A program made the position numbers and the translations under genes. This document shows positions 25,090 to 39,074 of a stretch of 64,000 nucleotides of DNA, piece after piece. The notes below the pieces were generated by a model that searched no databases, had not been told where the DNA came from, and saw nothing but the letters and a program-made list of their open reading frames with translations. The stretch comes from Panagrolaimus kolymaensis (taxonomy: Eukaryota > Nematoda > Chromadorea > Rhabditida > Panagrolaimidae), in NCBI GenBank assembly GCA_028622995.1, contig JAJQJQ010000042.1, positions 992,001 through 1,056,000 on the forward strand. The letters run 5' to 3'. Each line of letters begins with the position of its first letter. Within the stretch, counting starts at the first letter, position 1.

Positions 25090-27530
25090 CCCGTTAGTAA
25101 GCTTCGAGGTCGATCAAAATATAAATTTAGTATTTTATAAAAATAAAAAGCGGTCGAAATTCCTGCATTTATTGCATCTTTTAATACATCTCTCTCCTTT
25201 GATGAATTTGTTTTTAGAAAAAAACCCGTTAGTTAGCTTCGAGGTCCATCAAAATTTTAATTTAATATTTTGTAAAAAATAAAAAGCGGTCGAAATTCTT
25301 GCATTTATTGCATCTTTTAATACATCTCTCTCCTTTGATGATTTTGTTTTTAGAAAAAAACCCGTTAGTAAGCTTCGAGGTCCATCAAAATATAAATTTA
25401 GTATTTTATAAAAAATAAAAAGCGGTCGAAATTCTTGCATTTATTGCATCTTTTAATACATCTCTCTCCTTTGATGATTTTGTTTTTAGAAAAAAACCGG
25501 TTAGTAAGCTTCGAGGTCCATCAAAATATAAATTTAGTATTTTATAAAAATAAAAAGCGGTCGAAATTCCTGCATTTATTGCATCTTTTAATACATCTCT
25601 CTCCTTTGATGAATTTGTTTTTAGAAAAAAACCCGTTAGTAAGCTTCGAGGTCGATCAAAATATAAATTTAGTATTTTATAAAAATAAAAAGCGGTCGAA
25701 ATTCCTGCATTTATTGCATCTTTTAATACATCTCTCTCCTTTGATGAATTTGTTTTTAGAAAAAAACCCGTTAGTTAGCTTCGAGGTCCATCAAAATTTT
25801 AATTTAATATTTTGTAAAAAATAAAAAGCGGTCGAAATTCTTGCATTTATTGCATCACTAAACTCAAATCAGTCCATTGATGATTTTGTTTTTAGAAAAA
25901 AACCGGTTAGTAAGCTTCGAGGTCCATCAAAATATAAATTTAGTATTTTATAAAAATAAAAAGCGGTCGAAATTCCTGCATTTATTGCATCTTTTAATAC
26001 ATCTCTCTCCTTTGATGAATTTGTTTTTAGAAAAAAACCCGTTAGTTAGCTTCGAGGTCCATCAAAATTTTAATTTAATATTTTGTAAAAAATAAAAAGC
26101 GGTCGAAATTCTTGCATTTATTGCATCTTTTAATACATCTCTCTCCTTTGATGATTTTGTTTTTAGAAAAAAACCGGTTAGTAAGCTTCGAGGTCCATCA
26201 AAATATAAATTTAGTATTTTATAAAAATAAAAAGCGGTCGAAATTCCTGCATTTATTGCATCTTTTAATACATCTCTCTCCTTTGATGAATTTGTTTTTA
26301 GAAAAAAACCCGTTAGTAAGCTTCGAGGTCGATCAAAATATAAATTTAGTATTTTATAAAAATAAAAAGCGGTCGAAATTCCTGCATTTATTGCATCTTT
26401 TAATACATCTCTCTCCTTTGATGAATTTGTTTTTAGAAAAAAACCCGTTAGTTAGCTTCGAGGTCCATCAAAATTTTAATTTAATATTTTGTAAAAAATA
26501 AAAAGCGGTCGAAATTCTTGCATTTATTGCATCACTAAACTCAAATCAGTCCATTGATGATTTTGTTTTTAGAAAAAAACCGGTTAGTAAGCTTCGAGGT
26601 CGATCAAAATATAAATTTAGTATTTTATAAAAATAAAAAGCGGTCGAAATTCCTGCATTTATTGCATCTTTTAATACATCTCTCTCCTTTGATGAATTTG
26701 TTTTTAGAAAAAAACCCGTTAGTTAGCTTCGAGGTCCATCAAAATTTTAATTTAATATTTTGTAAAAAATAAAAAGCGGTCGAAATTCTTGCATTTATTG
26801 CATCTTTTAATACATCTCTCTCCTTTGATGATTTTGTTTTTAGAAAAAAACCCGTTAGTAAGCTTCGAGGTCCATCAAAATATAAATTTAGTATTTTATA
26901 AAAAATAAAAAGCGGTCGAAATTCTTGCATTTATTGCATCTTTTAATACATCTCTCTCCTTTGATGATTTTGTTTTTAGAAAAAAACCGGTTAGTAAGCT
27001 TCGAGGTCCATCAAAATATAAATTTAGTATTTTATAAAAATAAAAAGCGGTCGAAATTCCTGCATTTATTGCATCTTTTAATACATCTCTCTCCTTTGAT
27101 GAATTTGTTTTTAGAAAAAAACCCGTTAGTAAGCTTCGAGGTCGATCAAAATATAAATTTAGTATTTTATAAAAATAAAAAGCGGTCGAAATTCCTGCAT
27201 TTATTGCATCTTTTAATACATCTCTCTCCTTTGATGAATTTGTTTTTAGAAAAAAACCCGTTAGTTAGCTTCGAGGTCCATCAAAATTTTAATTTAATAT
27301 TTTGTAAAAAATAAAAAGCGGTCGAAATTCTTGCATTTATTGCATCACTAAACTCAAATCAGTCCATTGATGATTTTGTTTTTAGAAAAAAACCGGTTAG
27401 TAAGCTTCGAGGTCCATCAAAATATAAATTTAGTATTTTATAAAAATAAAAAGCGGTCGAAATTCCTGCATTTATTGCATCTTTTAATACATCTCTCTCC
27501 TTTGATGAATTTGTTTTTAGAAAAAAACCC
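25090..27530 (+). repeat. 1490-bp spaced duplication (11 monomers)
   Basis: The stretch 25090-26040 matches 26580-27530. Equivalent points are 25435/26925 and 25877/27367. Monomers with TTAGTTAGC (HindIII site lost) and GGTCGATC alternate here in a distinctive order. Within the block, 25435 and 26112 are themselves 677 bp (5 monomers) apart and start near-identical stretches. Confidence 0.78.
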
Positions 27531-29409
27531 GTTAGTAAGCTTCGAGGTCGATCAAAATATAAATTTAGTATTTTATAAAAATAAAAAGCGGTCGAAATTC
27601 CTGCATTTATTGCATCTTTTAATACATCTCTCTCCTTTGATGAATTTGTTTTTAGAAAAAAACCCGTTAGTTAGCTTCGAGGTCCATCAAAATTTTAATT
27701 TAATATTTTGTAAAAAATAAAAAGCGGTCGAAATTCTTGCATTTATTGCATCACTAAACTCAAATCAGTCCATTGATGATTTTGTTTTTAGAAAAAAACC
27801 GGTTAGTAAGCTTCGAGGTCCATCAAAATATAAATTTAGTATTTTATAAAAATAAAAAGCGGTCGAAATTCCTGCATTTATTGCATCTTTTAATACATCT
27901 CTCTCCTTTGATGATTTTGTTTTTAGAAAAAAACCCGTTAGTAAGCTTCGAGGTCCATCAAAATTTTAATTTAGTATTTTATAAAAAATAAAAAGCGGTC
28001 GAAATTCTTGCATTTATTGCTTCTTTTAATACATCTCTCTCCTTTGATGATTTTGTTTTTAGAAAAAACCCGTTAGTAAGCTTCGAGGTCCATCAAAATA
28101 TAAATTTAGTATTTTATAAAAATAAAAAGCGGTCGAAATTCCTGCATTTATTGCATCTTTTAATACATCTCTCTCCTTTGATGATTTTGTTTTTAGAAAA
28201 AAACCCGTTAGTAAGCTTCGAGGTCCATCAAAATATAAATTTAGTATTTTATAAAAATAAAAAGCGGTCGAAATTCCTGCATTTATTGCATCTTTTAATA
28301 CATCTCTCTCCTTTGATGATTTTGTTTTTAGAAAAAAACCCGTTAGTAAGCTTCGAGGTCCATCAAAATTTTAATTTAATATTTTGTAAAAAATAAAAAG
28401 CGGTCGAAATTCTTGCATTTATTGCATCACTAAACTCAAATCAGTCCATTGATGATTTTGTTTTTAGAAAAAAACCCGTTAGTAAGCTTCGAGGTCCATC
28501 AAAATTTTAATTTAATATTTTGTAAAAAATAAAAAGCGGTCGAAATTCTTGCATTTATTGCATCACTAAACTCAAATCAGTCCATTGATGATTTTGTTTT
28601 TAGAAAAAAACCGGTTAGTAAGCTTCGAGGTCCATCAAAATATAAATTTAGTATTTTATAAAAATAAAAAGCTGTCGAAATTCTTGCATTTATTGCATCA
28701 CTAAACTCAAATCAGTCCATTGATGAATTTGTTTTTAGAAAAAAACCCGTTAGTAAGCTTCGAGGTCCATCAAAATTTTAATTTAGTATTTTATAAAAAA
28801 TAAAAAGCTGTCGAAATTCTTGCATTTATTGCATCACTAAACTCAAATCAGTCCATTGATGAATTTGTTTTTAGAAAAAAACCCGTTAGTAAGCTTCGAG
28901 GTCCATCAAAATTTTAATTCAGTATTTTATAAAAAATAAAAAGCGGTCGAAATTCTTGCATTTATTGCATCACTAAACTCAAATCAGTCCATTGATGATT
29001 TTGTTTTTAGAAAAAAACCGGTTAGTAAGCTTCGAGGTCCATCAAAATATAAATTTAGTATTTTATAAAAATAAAAAGCTGTCGAAATTCTTGCATTTAT
29101 TGCATCACTAAACTCAAATCAGTCCATTGATGAATTTGTTTTTAGAAAAAAACCCGTTAGTAAGCTTCGAGGTCCATCAAAATTTTAATTCAGTATTTTA
29201 TAAAAAATAAAAAGCGGTCGAAATTCCTGCATTTATTGCATCTTTTAATACATCTCTCTCCTTTGATGATTTTGTTTTTAGAAAAAAACCCGTTAGTAAG
29301 CTTCGAGGTCCATCAAAATTTTAATTTAATATTTTGTAAAAAATAAAAAGCGGTCGAAATTCTTGCATTTATTGCATCACTAAACTCAAATCAGTCCATT
29401 GATGATTTT

Positions 29410-31200
29410 GTTTTTAGAAAAAAACCCGTTAGTAAGCTTCGAGGTCCATCAAAATTTTAATTTAATATTTTGTAAAAAATAAAAAGCGGTCGAAATTCTT
29501 GCATTTATTGCATCACTAAACTCAAATCAGTCCATTGATGATTTTGTTTTTAGAAAAAAACCCGTTAGTAAGCTTCGAGGTCCATCAAAATATAAATTTA
29601 GTATTTTATAAAAATAAAAAGCGGTCGAAATTCCTGCATTTATTGCATCTTTTAATACATCTCTCTCCTTTGATGAATTTGTTTTTAGAAAAAAACCCGT
29701 TAGTAAGCTTCGAGGTCGATCAAAATTTTAATTTAGTATTTTATAAAAAATAAAAAGCGGTCGAAATTCTTGCATTTATTGCTTCTTTTAATACATCTCT
29801 CTCCTTTGATGAATTTGTTTTTAGAAAAAAACCCGTTAGTAAGCTTCGAGGTCGATCAAAATATAAATTTAGTATTTTATAAAAATAAAAAGCGGTCGAA
29901 ATTCCTGCATTTATTGCATCTTTTAATACATCTCTCTCCTTTGATGAATTTGTTTTTAGAAAAAAACCCGTTAGTAAGCTTCGAGGTCGTTCAAAATTTT
30001 AATTTAGTATTTTATAAAAAATAAAAAGCGGTCGAAATTCTTGCATTTATTGCTTCTTTTAATACATCTCTCTCCTTTGATGATTTTGTTTTTAGAAAAA
30101 AACCCGTTAGTAAGCTTCGAGGTCCATCAAAATATAAATTTAGTATTTTATAAAAATAAAAAGCGGTCGAAATTCCTGCATTTATTGCATCTTTTAATAC
30201 ATCTCTCTCCTTTGATGAATTTGTTTTTAGAAAAAAACCCGTTAGTAAGCTTCGAGGTCGATCAAAATTTTAATTTAGTATTTTGTAAAAAATAAAAAGC
30301 GGTCGAAATTCTTGCATTTATTGCATCACTAAACTCAAATCAGTCCATTGATGATTTTGTTTTTAGAAAAAAACCCGTTAGTAAGCTTCGAGGTCCATCA
30401 AAATTTTAATTTAATATTTTGTAAAAAATAAAAAGCGGTCGAAATTCTTGCATTTATTGCATCACTAAACTCAAATCAGTCCATTGATGATTTTGTTTTT
30501 AGAAAAAAACCCGTTAGTAAGCTTCGAGGTCCATCAAAATATAAATTTAGTATTTTATAAAAATAAAAAGCGGTCGAAATTCCTGCATTTATTGCATCTT
30601 TTAATACATCTCTCTCCTTTGATGAATTTGTTTTTAGAAAAAAACCCGTTAGTAAGCTTCGAGGTCGATCAAAATTTTAATTTAGTATTTTATAAAAAAT
30701 AAAAAGCGGTCGAAATTCTTGCATTTATTGCTTCTTTTAATACATCTCTCTCCTTTGATGAATTTGTTTTTAGAAAAAAACCCGTTAGTAAGCTTCGAGG
30801 TCGATCAAAATATAAATTTAGTATTTTATAAAAATAAAAAGCGGTCGAAATTCCTGCATTTATTGCATCTTTTAATACATCTCTCTCCTTTGATGAATTT
30901 GTTTTTAGAAAAAAACCCGTTAGTAAGCTTCGAGGTCGTTCAAAATTTTAATTTAGTATTTTATAAAAAATAAAAAGCGGTCGAAATTCTTGCATTTATT
31001 GCTTCTTTTAATACATCTCTCTCCTTTGATGATTTTGTTTTTAGAAAAAAACCCGTTAGTAAGCTTCGAGGTCCATCAAAATATAAATTTAGTATTTTAT
31101 AAAAATAAAAAGCGGTCGAAATTCCTGCATTTATTGCATCTTTTAATACATCTCTCTCCTTTGATGAATTTGTTTTTAGAAAAAAACCCGTTAGTAAGCT
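29410..31200 (+). repeat. 949-bp higher-order unit carrying GGTCGTTC, about 2 copies
   Basis: Points at 29535/30484, 29770/30719 and 30041/30990 are each 949 bp apart. Both copies contain the GGTCGTTC monomer (near 29987 and 30936), a variant otherwise seen only near 24162. The region is a local doubling of the block that also occurs at about 23.7-24.4 kb. Confidence 0.85.
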
Positions 31201-31384
31201 TCGAGGTCGATCAAAATATAAATTTAGTATTTTATAAAAATAAAAAGCGGTCGAAATTCCTGCATTTATTGCATCTTTTAATACATCTCTCTCCTTTGAT
31301 GAATTTGTTTTTAGAAAAAAACCCGTTAGTAAGCTTCGAGGTCGATCAAAATTTTAATTTAGTATTTTGTAAAAAATAAAAAGC

Positions 31385-33009
31385 GGTCGAAATTCTTGCA
31401 TTTATTGCATCACTAAACTCAAATCAGTCCATTGATGATTTTGTTTTTAGAAAAAAACCGGTTAGTAAGCTTCGAGGTCCATCAAAATATAAATTTAGTA
31501 TTTTATAAAAATAAAAAGCGGTCGAAATTCCTGCATTTATTGCATCTTTTAATACATCTCTCTCCTTTGATGATTTTGTTTTTAGAAAAAAACCCGTTAG
31601 TAAGCTTCGAGGTCCATCAAAATTTTAATTTAGTATTTTATAAAAAATAAAAAGCGGTCGAAATTCTTGCATTTATTGCTTCTTTTAATACATCTCTCTC
31701 CTTTGATGATTTTGTTTTTAGAAAAAAACCCGTTAGTAAGCTTCGAGGTCCATCAAAATATAAATTTAGTATTTTATAAAAATAAAAAGCGGTCGAAATT
31801 CTTGCATTTATTGCATCACTAAACTCAAATCAGTCCATTGATGATTTTGTTTTTAGAAAAAAACCGGTTAGTAAGCTTCGAGGTCCATCAAAATATAAAT
31901 TTAGTATTTTATAAAAATAAAAAGCGGTCGAAATTCCTGCATTTATTGCATCTTTTAATACATCTCTCTCCTTTGATGATTTTGTTTTTAGAAAAAAACC
32001 CGTTAGTAAGCTTCGAGGTCCATCAAAATTTTAATTTAGTATTTTATAAAAAATAAAAAGCGGTCGAAATTCTTGCATTTATTGCTTCTTTTAATACATC
32101 TCTCTCCTTTGATGATTTTGTTTTTAGAAAAAAACCCGTTAGTAAGCTTCGAGGTCCATCAAAATATAAATTTAGTATTTTATAAAAATAAAAAGCGGTC
32201 GAAATTCTTGCATTTATTGCATCACTAAACTCAAATCAGTCCATTGATGATTTTGTTTTTAGAAAAAAACCGGTTAGTAAGCTTCGAGGTCCATCAAAAT
32301 ATAAATTTAGTATTTTATAAAAATAAAAAGCGGTCGAAATTCCTGCATTTATTGCATCTTTTAATACATCTCTCTCCTTTGATGATTTTGTTTTTAGAAA
32401 AAAACCCGTTAGTAAGCTTCGAGGTCCATCAAAATTTTAATTTAGTATTTTATAAAAAATAAAAAGCGGTCGAAATTCTTGCATTTATTGCTTCTTTTAA
32501 TACATCTCTCTCCTTTGATGATTTTGTTTTTAGAAAAAAACCCGTTAGTAAGCTTCGAGGTCCATCAAAATATAAATTTAGTATTTTATAAAAATAAAAA
32601 GCGGTCGAAATTCTTGCATTTATTGCATCACTAAACTCAAATCAGTCCATTGATGATTTTGTTTTTAGAAAAAAACCGGTTAGTAAGCTTCGAGGTCCAT
32701 CAAAATATAAATTTAGTATTTTATAAAAATAAAAAGCGGTCGAAATTCCTGCATTTATTGCATCTTTTAATACATCTCTCTCCTTTGATGATTTTGTTTT
32801 TAGAAAAAAACCCGTTAGTAAGCTTCGAGGTCCATCAAAATTTTAATTTAGTATTTTATAAAAAATAAAAAGCGGTCGAAATTCTTGCATTTATTGCTTC
32901 TTTTAATACATCTCTCTCCTTTGATGATTTTGTTTTTAGAAAAAAACCCGTTAGTAAGCTTCGAGGTCCATCAAAATATAAATTTAGTATTTTATAAAAA
33001 TAAAAAGCG
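31385..33009 (+). repeat. 406-bp trimeric higher-order unit, 4 copies
   Basis: Equivalent points at 31432, 31838, 32244 and 32650 are exactly 406 bp apart. Each unit is two 135-bp monomers and one 136-bp monomer, containing one CCGGTTAG monomer with the C-version slot upstream, one TTCCTGC monomer and one GCTTC monomer. I saw no differences among the first three copies. The fourth ends by joining a GGTCGATC-bearing block. This is the cleanest recent HOR amplification in the window. Confidence 0.92.
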
Positions 33010-34139
33010 GTCGAAATTCCTGCATTTATTGCATCTTTTAATACATCTCTCTCCTTTGATGAATTTGTTTTTAGAAAAAAACCCGTTAGTAAGCTTCGAG
33101 GTCGATCAAAATATAAATTTAGTATTTTATAAAAATAAAAAGCGGTCGAAATTCCTGCATTTATTGCATCTTTTAATACATCTCTCTCCTTTGATGAATT
33201 TGTTTTTAGAAAAAAACCCGTTAGTAAGCTTCGAGGTCGATCAAAATTTTAATTTAGTATTTTGTAAAAAATAAAAAGCGGTCGAAATTCTTGCATTTAT
33301 TGCATCACTAAACTCAAATCAGTCCATTGATGATTTTGTTTTTAGAAAAAAACCGGTTAGTAAGCTTCGAGGTCCATCAAAATATAAATTTAGTATTTTA
33401 TAAAAATAAAAAGCGGTCGAAATTCCTGCATTTATTGCATCTTTTAATACATCTCTCTCCTTTGATGATTTTGTTTTTAGAAAAAAACCCGTTAGTAAGC
33501 TTCGAGGTCCATCAAAATTTTAATTTAATATTTTGTAAAAAATAAAAAGCGGTCGAAATTCTTGCATTTATTGCATCACTAAACTCAAATCAGTCCATTG
33601 ATGATTTTGTTTTTAGAAAAAAACCGGTTAGTAAGCTTCGAGGTCCATCAAAATATAAATTTAGTATTTTATAAAAATAAAAAGCGGTCGAAATTCCTGC
33701 ATTTATTGCATCTTTTAATACATCTCTCTCCTTTGATGATTTTGTTTTTAGAAAAAAACCCGTTAGTAAGCTTCGAGGTCCATCAAAATTTTAATTTAGT
33801 ATTTTATAAAAAATAAAAAGCGGTCGAAATTCTTGCATTTATTGCTTCTTTTAATACATCTCTCTCCTTTGATGATTTTGTTTTTAGAAAAAAACCCGTT
33901 AGTAAGCTTCGAGGTCCATCAAAATATAAATTTAGTATTTTATAAAAATAAAAAGCGGTCGAAATTCTTGCATTTATTGCATCACTAAACTCAAATCAGT
34001 CCATTGATGATTTTGTTTTTAGAAAAAAACCGGTTAGTAAGCTTCGAGGTCCATCAAAATTTTAATTTAGTATTTTATAAAAAATAAAAAGCGGTCGAAA
34101 TTCTTGCATTTATTGCATCACTAAACTCAAATCAGTCCA

Positions 34140-35712
34140 TTGATGATTTTGTTTTTAGAAAAAAACCCGTTAGTAAGCTTCGAGGTCCATCAAAATATAA
34201 ATTTAGTATTTTATAAAAATAAAAAGCGGTCGAAATTCCTGCATTTATTGCATCTTTTAATACATCTCTCTCCTTTGATGATTTTGTTTTTAGAAAAAAA
34301 CCCGTTAGTAAGCTTCGAGGTCCATCAAAATTTTAATTTAGTATTTTATAAAAAATAAAAAGCGGTCGAAATTCTTGCATTTATTGCTTCTTTTAATACA
34401 TCTCTCTCCTTTGATGATTTTGTTTTTAGAAAAAAACCCGTTAGTAAGCTTCGAGGTCCATCAAAATATAAATTTAGTATTTTATAAAAATAAAAAGCGG
34501 TCGAAATTCCTGCATTTATTGCATCTTTTAATACATCTCTCTCCTTTGATGATTTTGTTTTTAGAAAAAAACCCGTTAGTAAGCTTCGAGGTCCATCAAA
34601 ATTTTAATTTAGTATTTTATAAAAAATAAAAAGCGGTCGAAATTCTTGCATTTATTGCTTCTTTTAATACATCTCTCTCCTTTGATGATTTTGTTTTTAG
34701 AAAAAAACCCGTTAGTAAGCTTCGAGGTCCATCAAAATATAAATTTAGTATTTTATAAAAATAAAAAGCGGTCGAAATTCCTGCATTTATTGCATCTTTT
34801 AATACATCTCTCTCCTTTGATGATTTTGTTTTTAGAAAAAAACCCGTTAGTAAGCTTCGAGGTCCATCAAAATTTTAATTTAGTATTTTATAAAAAATAA
34901 AAAGCGGTCGAAATTCTTGCATTTATTGCTTCTTTTAATACATCTCTCTCCTTTGATGATTTTGTTTTTAGAAAAAAACCGGTTAGTAAGCTTCGAGGTC
35001 CATCAAAATATAAATTTAGTATTTTATAAAAATAAAAAGCGGTCAAAATTCCTGCATTTATTGCATCTTTTAATACATCTCTCTCCTTTGATGATTTTGT
35101 TTTTAGAAAAAAACCCGTTAGTAAGCTTCGAGGTCCATCAAAATTTTAATTTAGTATTTTATAAAAAATAAAAAGCGGTCGAAATTCCTGCATTTATTGC
35201 ATCTTTTAATACATCTCTCTCCTTTGATGATTTTGTTTTTAGAAAAAAACCCGTTAGTAAGCTTCGAGGTCCATCAAAATATAAATTTAGTATTTTATAA
35301 AAATAAAAAGCGGTCGAAATTCCTGCATTTATTGCATCTTTTAATACATCTCTCTCCTTTGATGATTTTGTTTTTAGAAAAAAACCCGTTAGTAAGCTTC
35401 GAGGTCCATCAAAATATAAATTTAGTATTTTATAAAAATAAAAAGCGGTCGAAATTCCTGCATTTATTGCATCTTTTAATACATCTCTCTCCTTTGATGA
35501 TTTTGTTTTTAGAAAAAAACCCGTTAGTAAGCTTCGAGGTCCATCAAAATATAAATTTAGTATTTTATAAAAATAAAAAGCGGTCGAAATTCCTGCATTT
35601 ATTGCATCTTTTAATACATCTCTCTCCTTTGATGATTTTGTTTTTAGAAAAAAACCCGTTAGTAAGCTTCGAGGTCCATCAAAATTTTAATTTAATATTT
35701 TGTAAAAAATAA
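34140..35712 (+). repeat. 271-bp dimer run followed by four consecutive 135-bp monomers
   Basis: Points at 34375, 34646 and 34917 are 271 bp apart, giving a dimer run. From about 35200 the pattern changes: three 135-bp steps follow in a row with no 136-bp monomer. Because 135 is divisible by three, this keeps one reading frame open for 171 codons (35197-35712), the longest open frame in the window. I read this as a length effect and not as a gene. Confidence 0.85.
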
Positions 35713-36389
35713 AAAGCGGTCGAAATTCCTGCATTTATTGCATCTTTTAATACATCTCTCTCCTTTGATGATTTTTTTTTTAGAAAAAAACCCGTTAGTA
35801 AGCTTCGAGGTCCATCAAAATTTTAATTTAATATTTTGTAAAAAATAAAAAACGGTCGAAATTCTTGCATTTATTGCATCACTAAACTCAAATCAGTCCA
35901 TTGATGATTTTGTTTTTAGAAAAAAACCGGTTAGTAAGCTTCGAGGTCCATCAAAATATAAATTTAGTATTTTATAAAAATAAAAAGCTGTCGAAATTCT
36001 TGCATTTATTGCATCACTAAACTCAAATCAGTCCATTGATGAATTTGTTTTTAGAAAAAAACCCGTTAGTAAGCTTCGAGGTCCATCAAAATTTTAATTC
36101 AGTATTTTATAAAAAATAAAAAGCGGTCGAAATTCCTGCATTTATTGCATCTTTTAATACATCTCTCTCCTTTGATGATTTTGTTTTTAGAAAAAAACCC
36201 GTTAGTAAGCTTCGAGGTCCATCAAAATTTTAATTTAATATTTTGTAAAAAATAAAAAGCGGTCGAAATTCTTGCATTTATTGCATCACTAAACTCAAAT
36301 CAGTCCATTGATGATTTTGTTTTTAGAAAAAAACCCGTTAGTAAGCTTCGAGGTCCATCAAAATTTTAATTTAATATTTTGTAAAAAAT

Positions 36390-39074
36390 AAAAAGCTGTC
36401 GAAATTCTTGCATTTATTGCATCACTAAACTCAAATCAGTCCATTGATGAATTTGTTTTTAGAAAAAAACCGGTTAGTAAGCTTCGAGGTCCATCAAAAT
36501 ATAAATTTAGTATTTTATAAAAATAAAAAGCTGTCGAAATTCTTGCATTTATTGCATCTTTTAATACATCTCTCTCCTTTGATGATTTTGTTTTTAGAAA
36601 AAAACCGGTTAGTAAGCTTCGAGGTCCATCAAAATATAAATTTAGTATTTTATAAAAATAAAAAGCTGTCGAAATTCTTGCATTTATTGCATCACTAAAC
36701 TCAAATCAGTCCATTGATGAATTTGTTTTTAGAAAAAAACCCGTTAGTAAGCTTCGAGGTCCATCAAAATTTTAATTCAGTATTTTATAAAAAATAAAAA
36801 GCGGTCGAAATTCCTGCATTTATTGCATCTTTTAATACATCTCTCTCCTTTGATGATTTTGTTTTTAGAAAAAAACCCGTTAGTAAGCTTCGAGGTCCAT
36901 CAAAATTTTAATTTAATATTTTGTAAAAAATAAAAAGCGGTCGAAATTCCTGCATTTATTGCATCTTTTAATACATCTCTCTCCTTTGATGATTTTGTTT
37001 TTAGAAAAAAACCCGTTAGTAAGCTTCGAGGTCCATCAAAATTTTAATTTAATATTTTGTAAAAAATAAAAAGCGGTCGAAATTCTTGCATTTATTGCAT
37101 CACTAAACTCAAATCAGTCCATTGATGATTTTGTTTTTAGAAAAAAACCGGTTAGTAAGCTTCGAGGTCCATCAAAATATAAATTTAGTATTTTATAAAA
37201 ATAAAAAGCTGTCGAAATTCTTGCATTTATTGCATCACTAAACTCAAATCAGTCCATTGATGAATTTGTTTTTAGAAAAAAACCCGTTAGTAAGCTTCGA
37301 GGTCCATCAAAATTTTAATTTAATATTTTGTAAAAAATAAAAAGCGGTCGAAATTCTTGCATTTATTGCATCACTAAACTCAAATCAGTCCATTGATGAT
37401 TTTGTTTTTAGAAAAAAACCGGTTAGTAAGCTTCGAGGTCCATCAAAATATAAATTTAGTATTTTATAAAAATAAAAAGCTGTCGAAATTCTTGCATTTA
37501 TTGCATCACTAAACTCAAATCAGTCCATTGATGAATTTGTTTTTAGAAAAAAACCCGTTAGTAAGCTTCGAGGTCCATCAAAATTTTAATTTAGTATTTT
37601 ATAAAAAATAAAAAGCGGTCGAAATTCTTGCATTTATTGCATCACTAAACTCAAATCAGTCCATTGATGAATTTGTTTTTAGAAAAAAACCCGTTAGTAA
37701 GCTTCGAGGTCCATCAAAATTTTAATTCAGTATTTTATAAAAAATAAAAAGCGGTCGAAATTCTTGCATTTATTGCATCACTAAACTCAAATCAGTCCAT
37801 TGATGATTTTGTTTTTAGAAAAAAACCGGTTAGTAAGCTTCGAGGTCCATCAAAATATAAATTTAGTATTTTATAAAAATAAAAAGCGGTCGAAATTCTT
37901 GCATTTATTGCATCACTAAACTCAAATCAGTCCATTGATGATTTTGTTTTTAGAAAAAAACCGGTTAGTAAGCTTCGAGGTCCATCAAAATATAAATTTA
38001 GTATTTTATAAAAATAAAAAGCTGTCGAAATTCTTGCATTTATTGCATCACTAAACTCAAATCAGTCCATTGATGAATTTGTTTTTAGAAAAAAACCGGT
38101 TAGTAAGCTTCGAGGTCCATCAAAATATAAATTTAGTATTTTATAAAAATAAAAAGCTGTCGAAATTCTTGCATTTATTGCATCTTTTAATACATCTCTC
38201 TCCTTTAATGATTTTGTTTTTAGAAAAAAACCGGTTAGTAAGCTTCGAGGTCCATCAAAATATAAATTTAGTATTTTATAAAAATAAAAAGCTGTCGAAA
38301 TTCTTGCATTTATTGCATCACTAAACTCAAATCAGTCCATTGATGAATTTGTTTTTAGAAAAAAACCCGTTAGTAAGCTTCGAGGTCCATCAAAATTTTA
38401 ATTCAGTATTTTATAAAAAATAAAAAGCGGTCGAAATTCCTGCATTTATTGCATCTTTTAATACATCTCTCTCCTTTGATGATTTTGTTTTTAGAAAAAA
38501 ACCCGTTAGTAAGCTTCGAGGTCCATCAAAATTTTAATTTAATATTTTGTAAAAAATAAAAAGCGGTCGAAATTCCTGCATTTATTGCATCTTTTAATAC
38601 ATCTCTCTCCTTTGATGATTTTGTTTTTAGAAAAAAACCCGTTAGTAAGCTTCGAGGTCCATCAAAATTTTAATTTAATATTTTGTAAAAAATAAAAAGC
38701 GGTCGAAATTCTTGCATTTATTGCATCACTAAACTCAAATCAGTCCATTGATGATTTTGTTTTTAGAAAAAAACCGGTTAGTAAGCTTCGAGGTCCATCA
38801 AAATATAAATTTAGTATTTTATAAAAATAAAAAGCTGTCGAAATTCTTGCATTTATTGCATCACTAAACTCAAATCAGTCCATTGATGAATTTGTTTTTA
38901 GAAAAAAACCCGTTAGTAAGCTTCGAGGTCCATCAAAATTTTAATTTAATATTTTGTAAAAAATAAAAAGCGGTCGAAATTCTTGCATTTATTGCATCAC
39001 TAAACTCAAATCAGTCCATTGATGATTTTGTTTTTAGAAAAAAACCGGTTAGTAAGCTTCGAGGTCCATCAAAA
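36390..39074 (+). repeat. 1626-bp spaced duplication (12 monomers)
   Basis: The stretch 36390-37448 matches 38016-39074. Both contain two successive CCGGTTAG plus GCTGTCG monomers around one T-version slot (36444 and 38070), followed by the same sequence of ATTCAG and TTTGTAA cores. One private change is TTTAATGA near 38217 for TTTGATGA. Confidence 0.8.

Noticed and set aside
35197..35712. 171-codon open frame, the longest in the window, and dozens of 65-129-codon relatives on the plus strand
   Set aside because: They consist of repeats of the satellite monomer read in one frame, start wherever an ATG variant occurs, and end where a 136-bp monomer shifts the frame. No domain, no gene-like flanks and no sign of codon constraint are visible.
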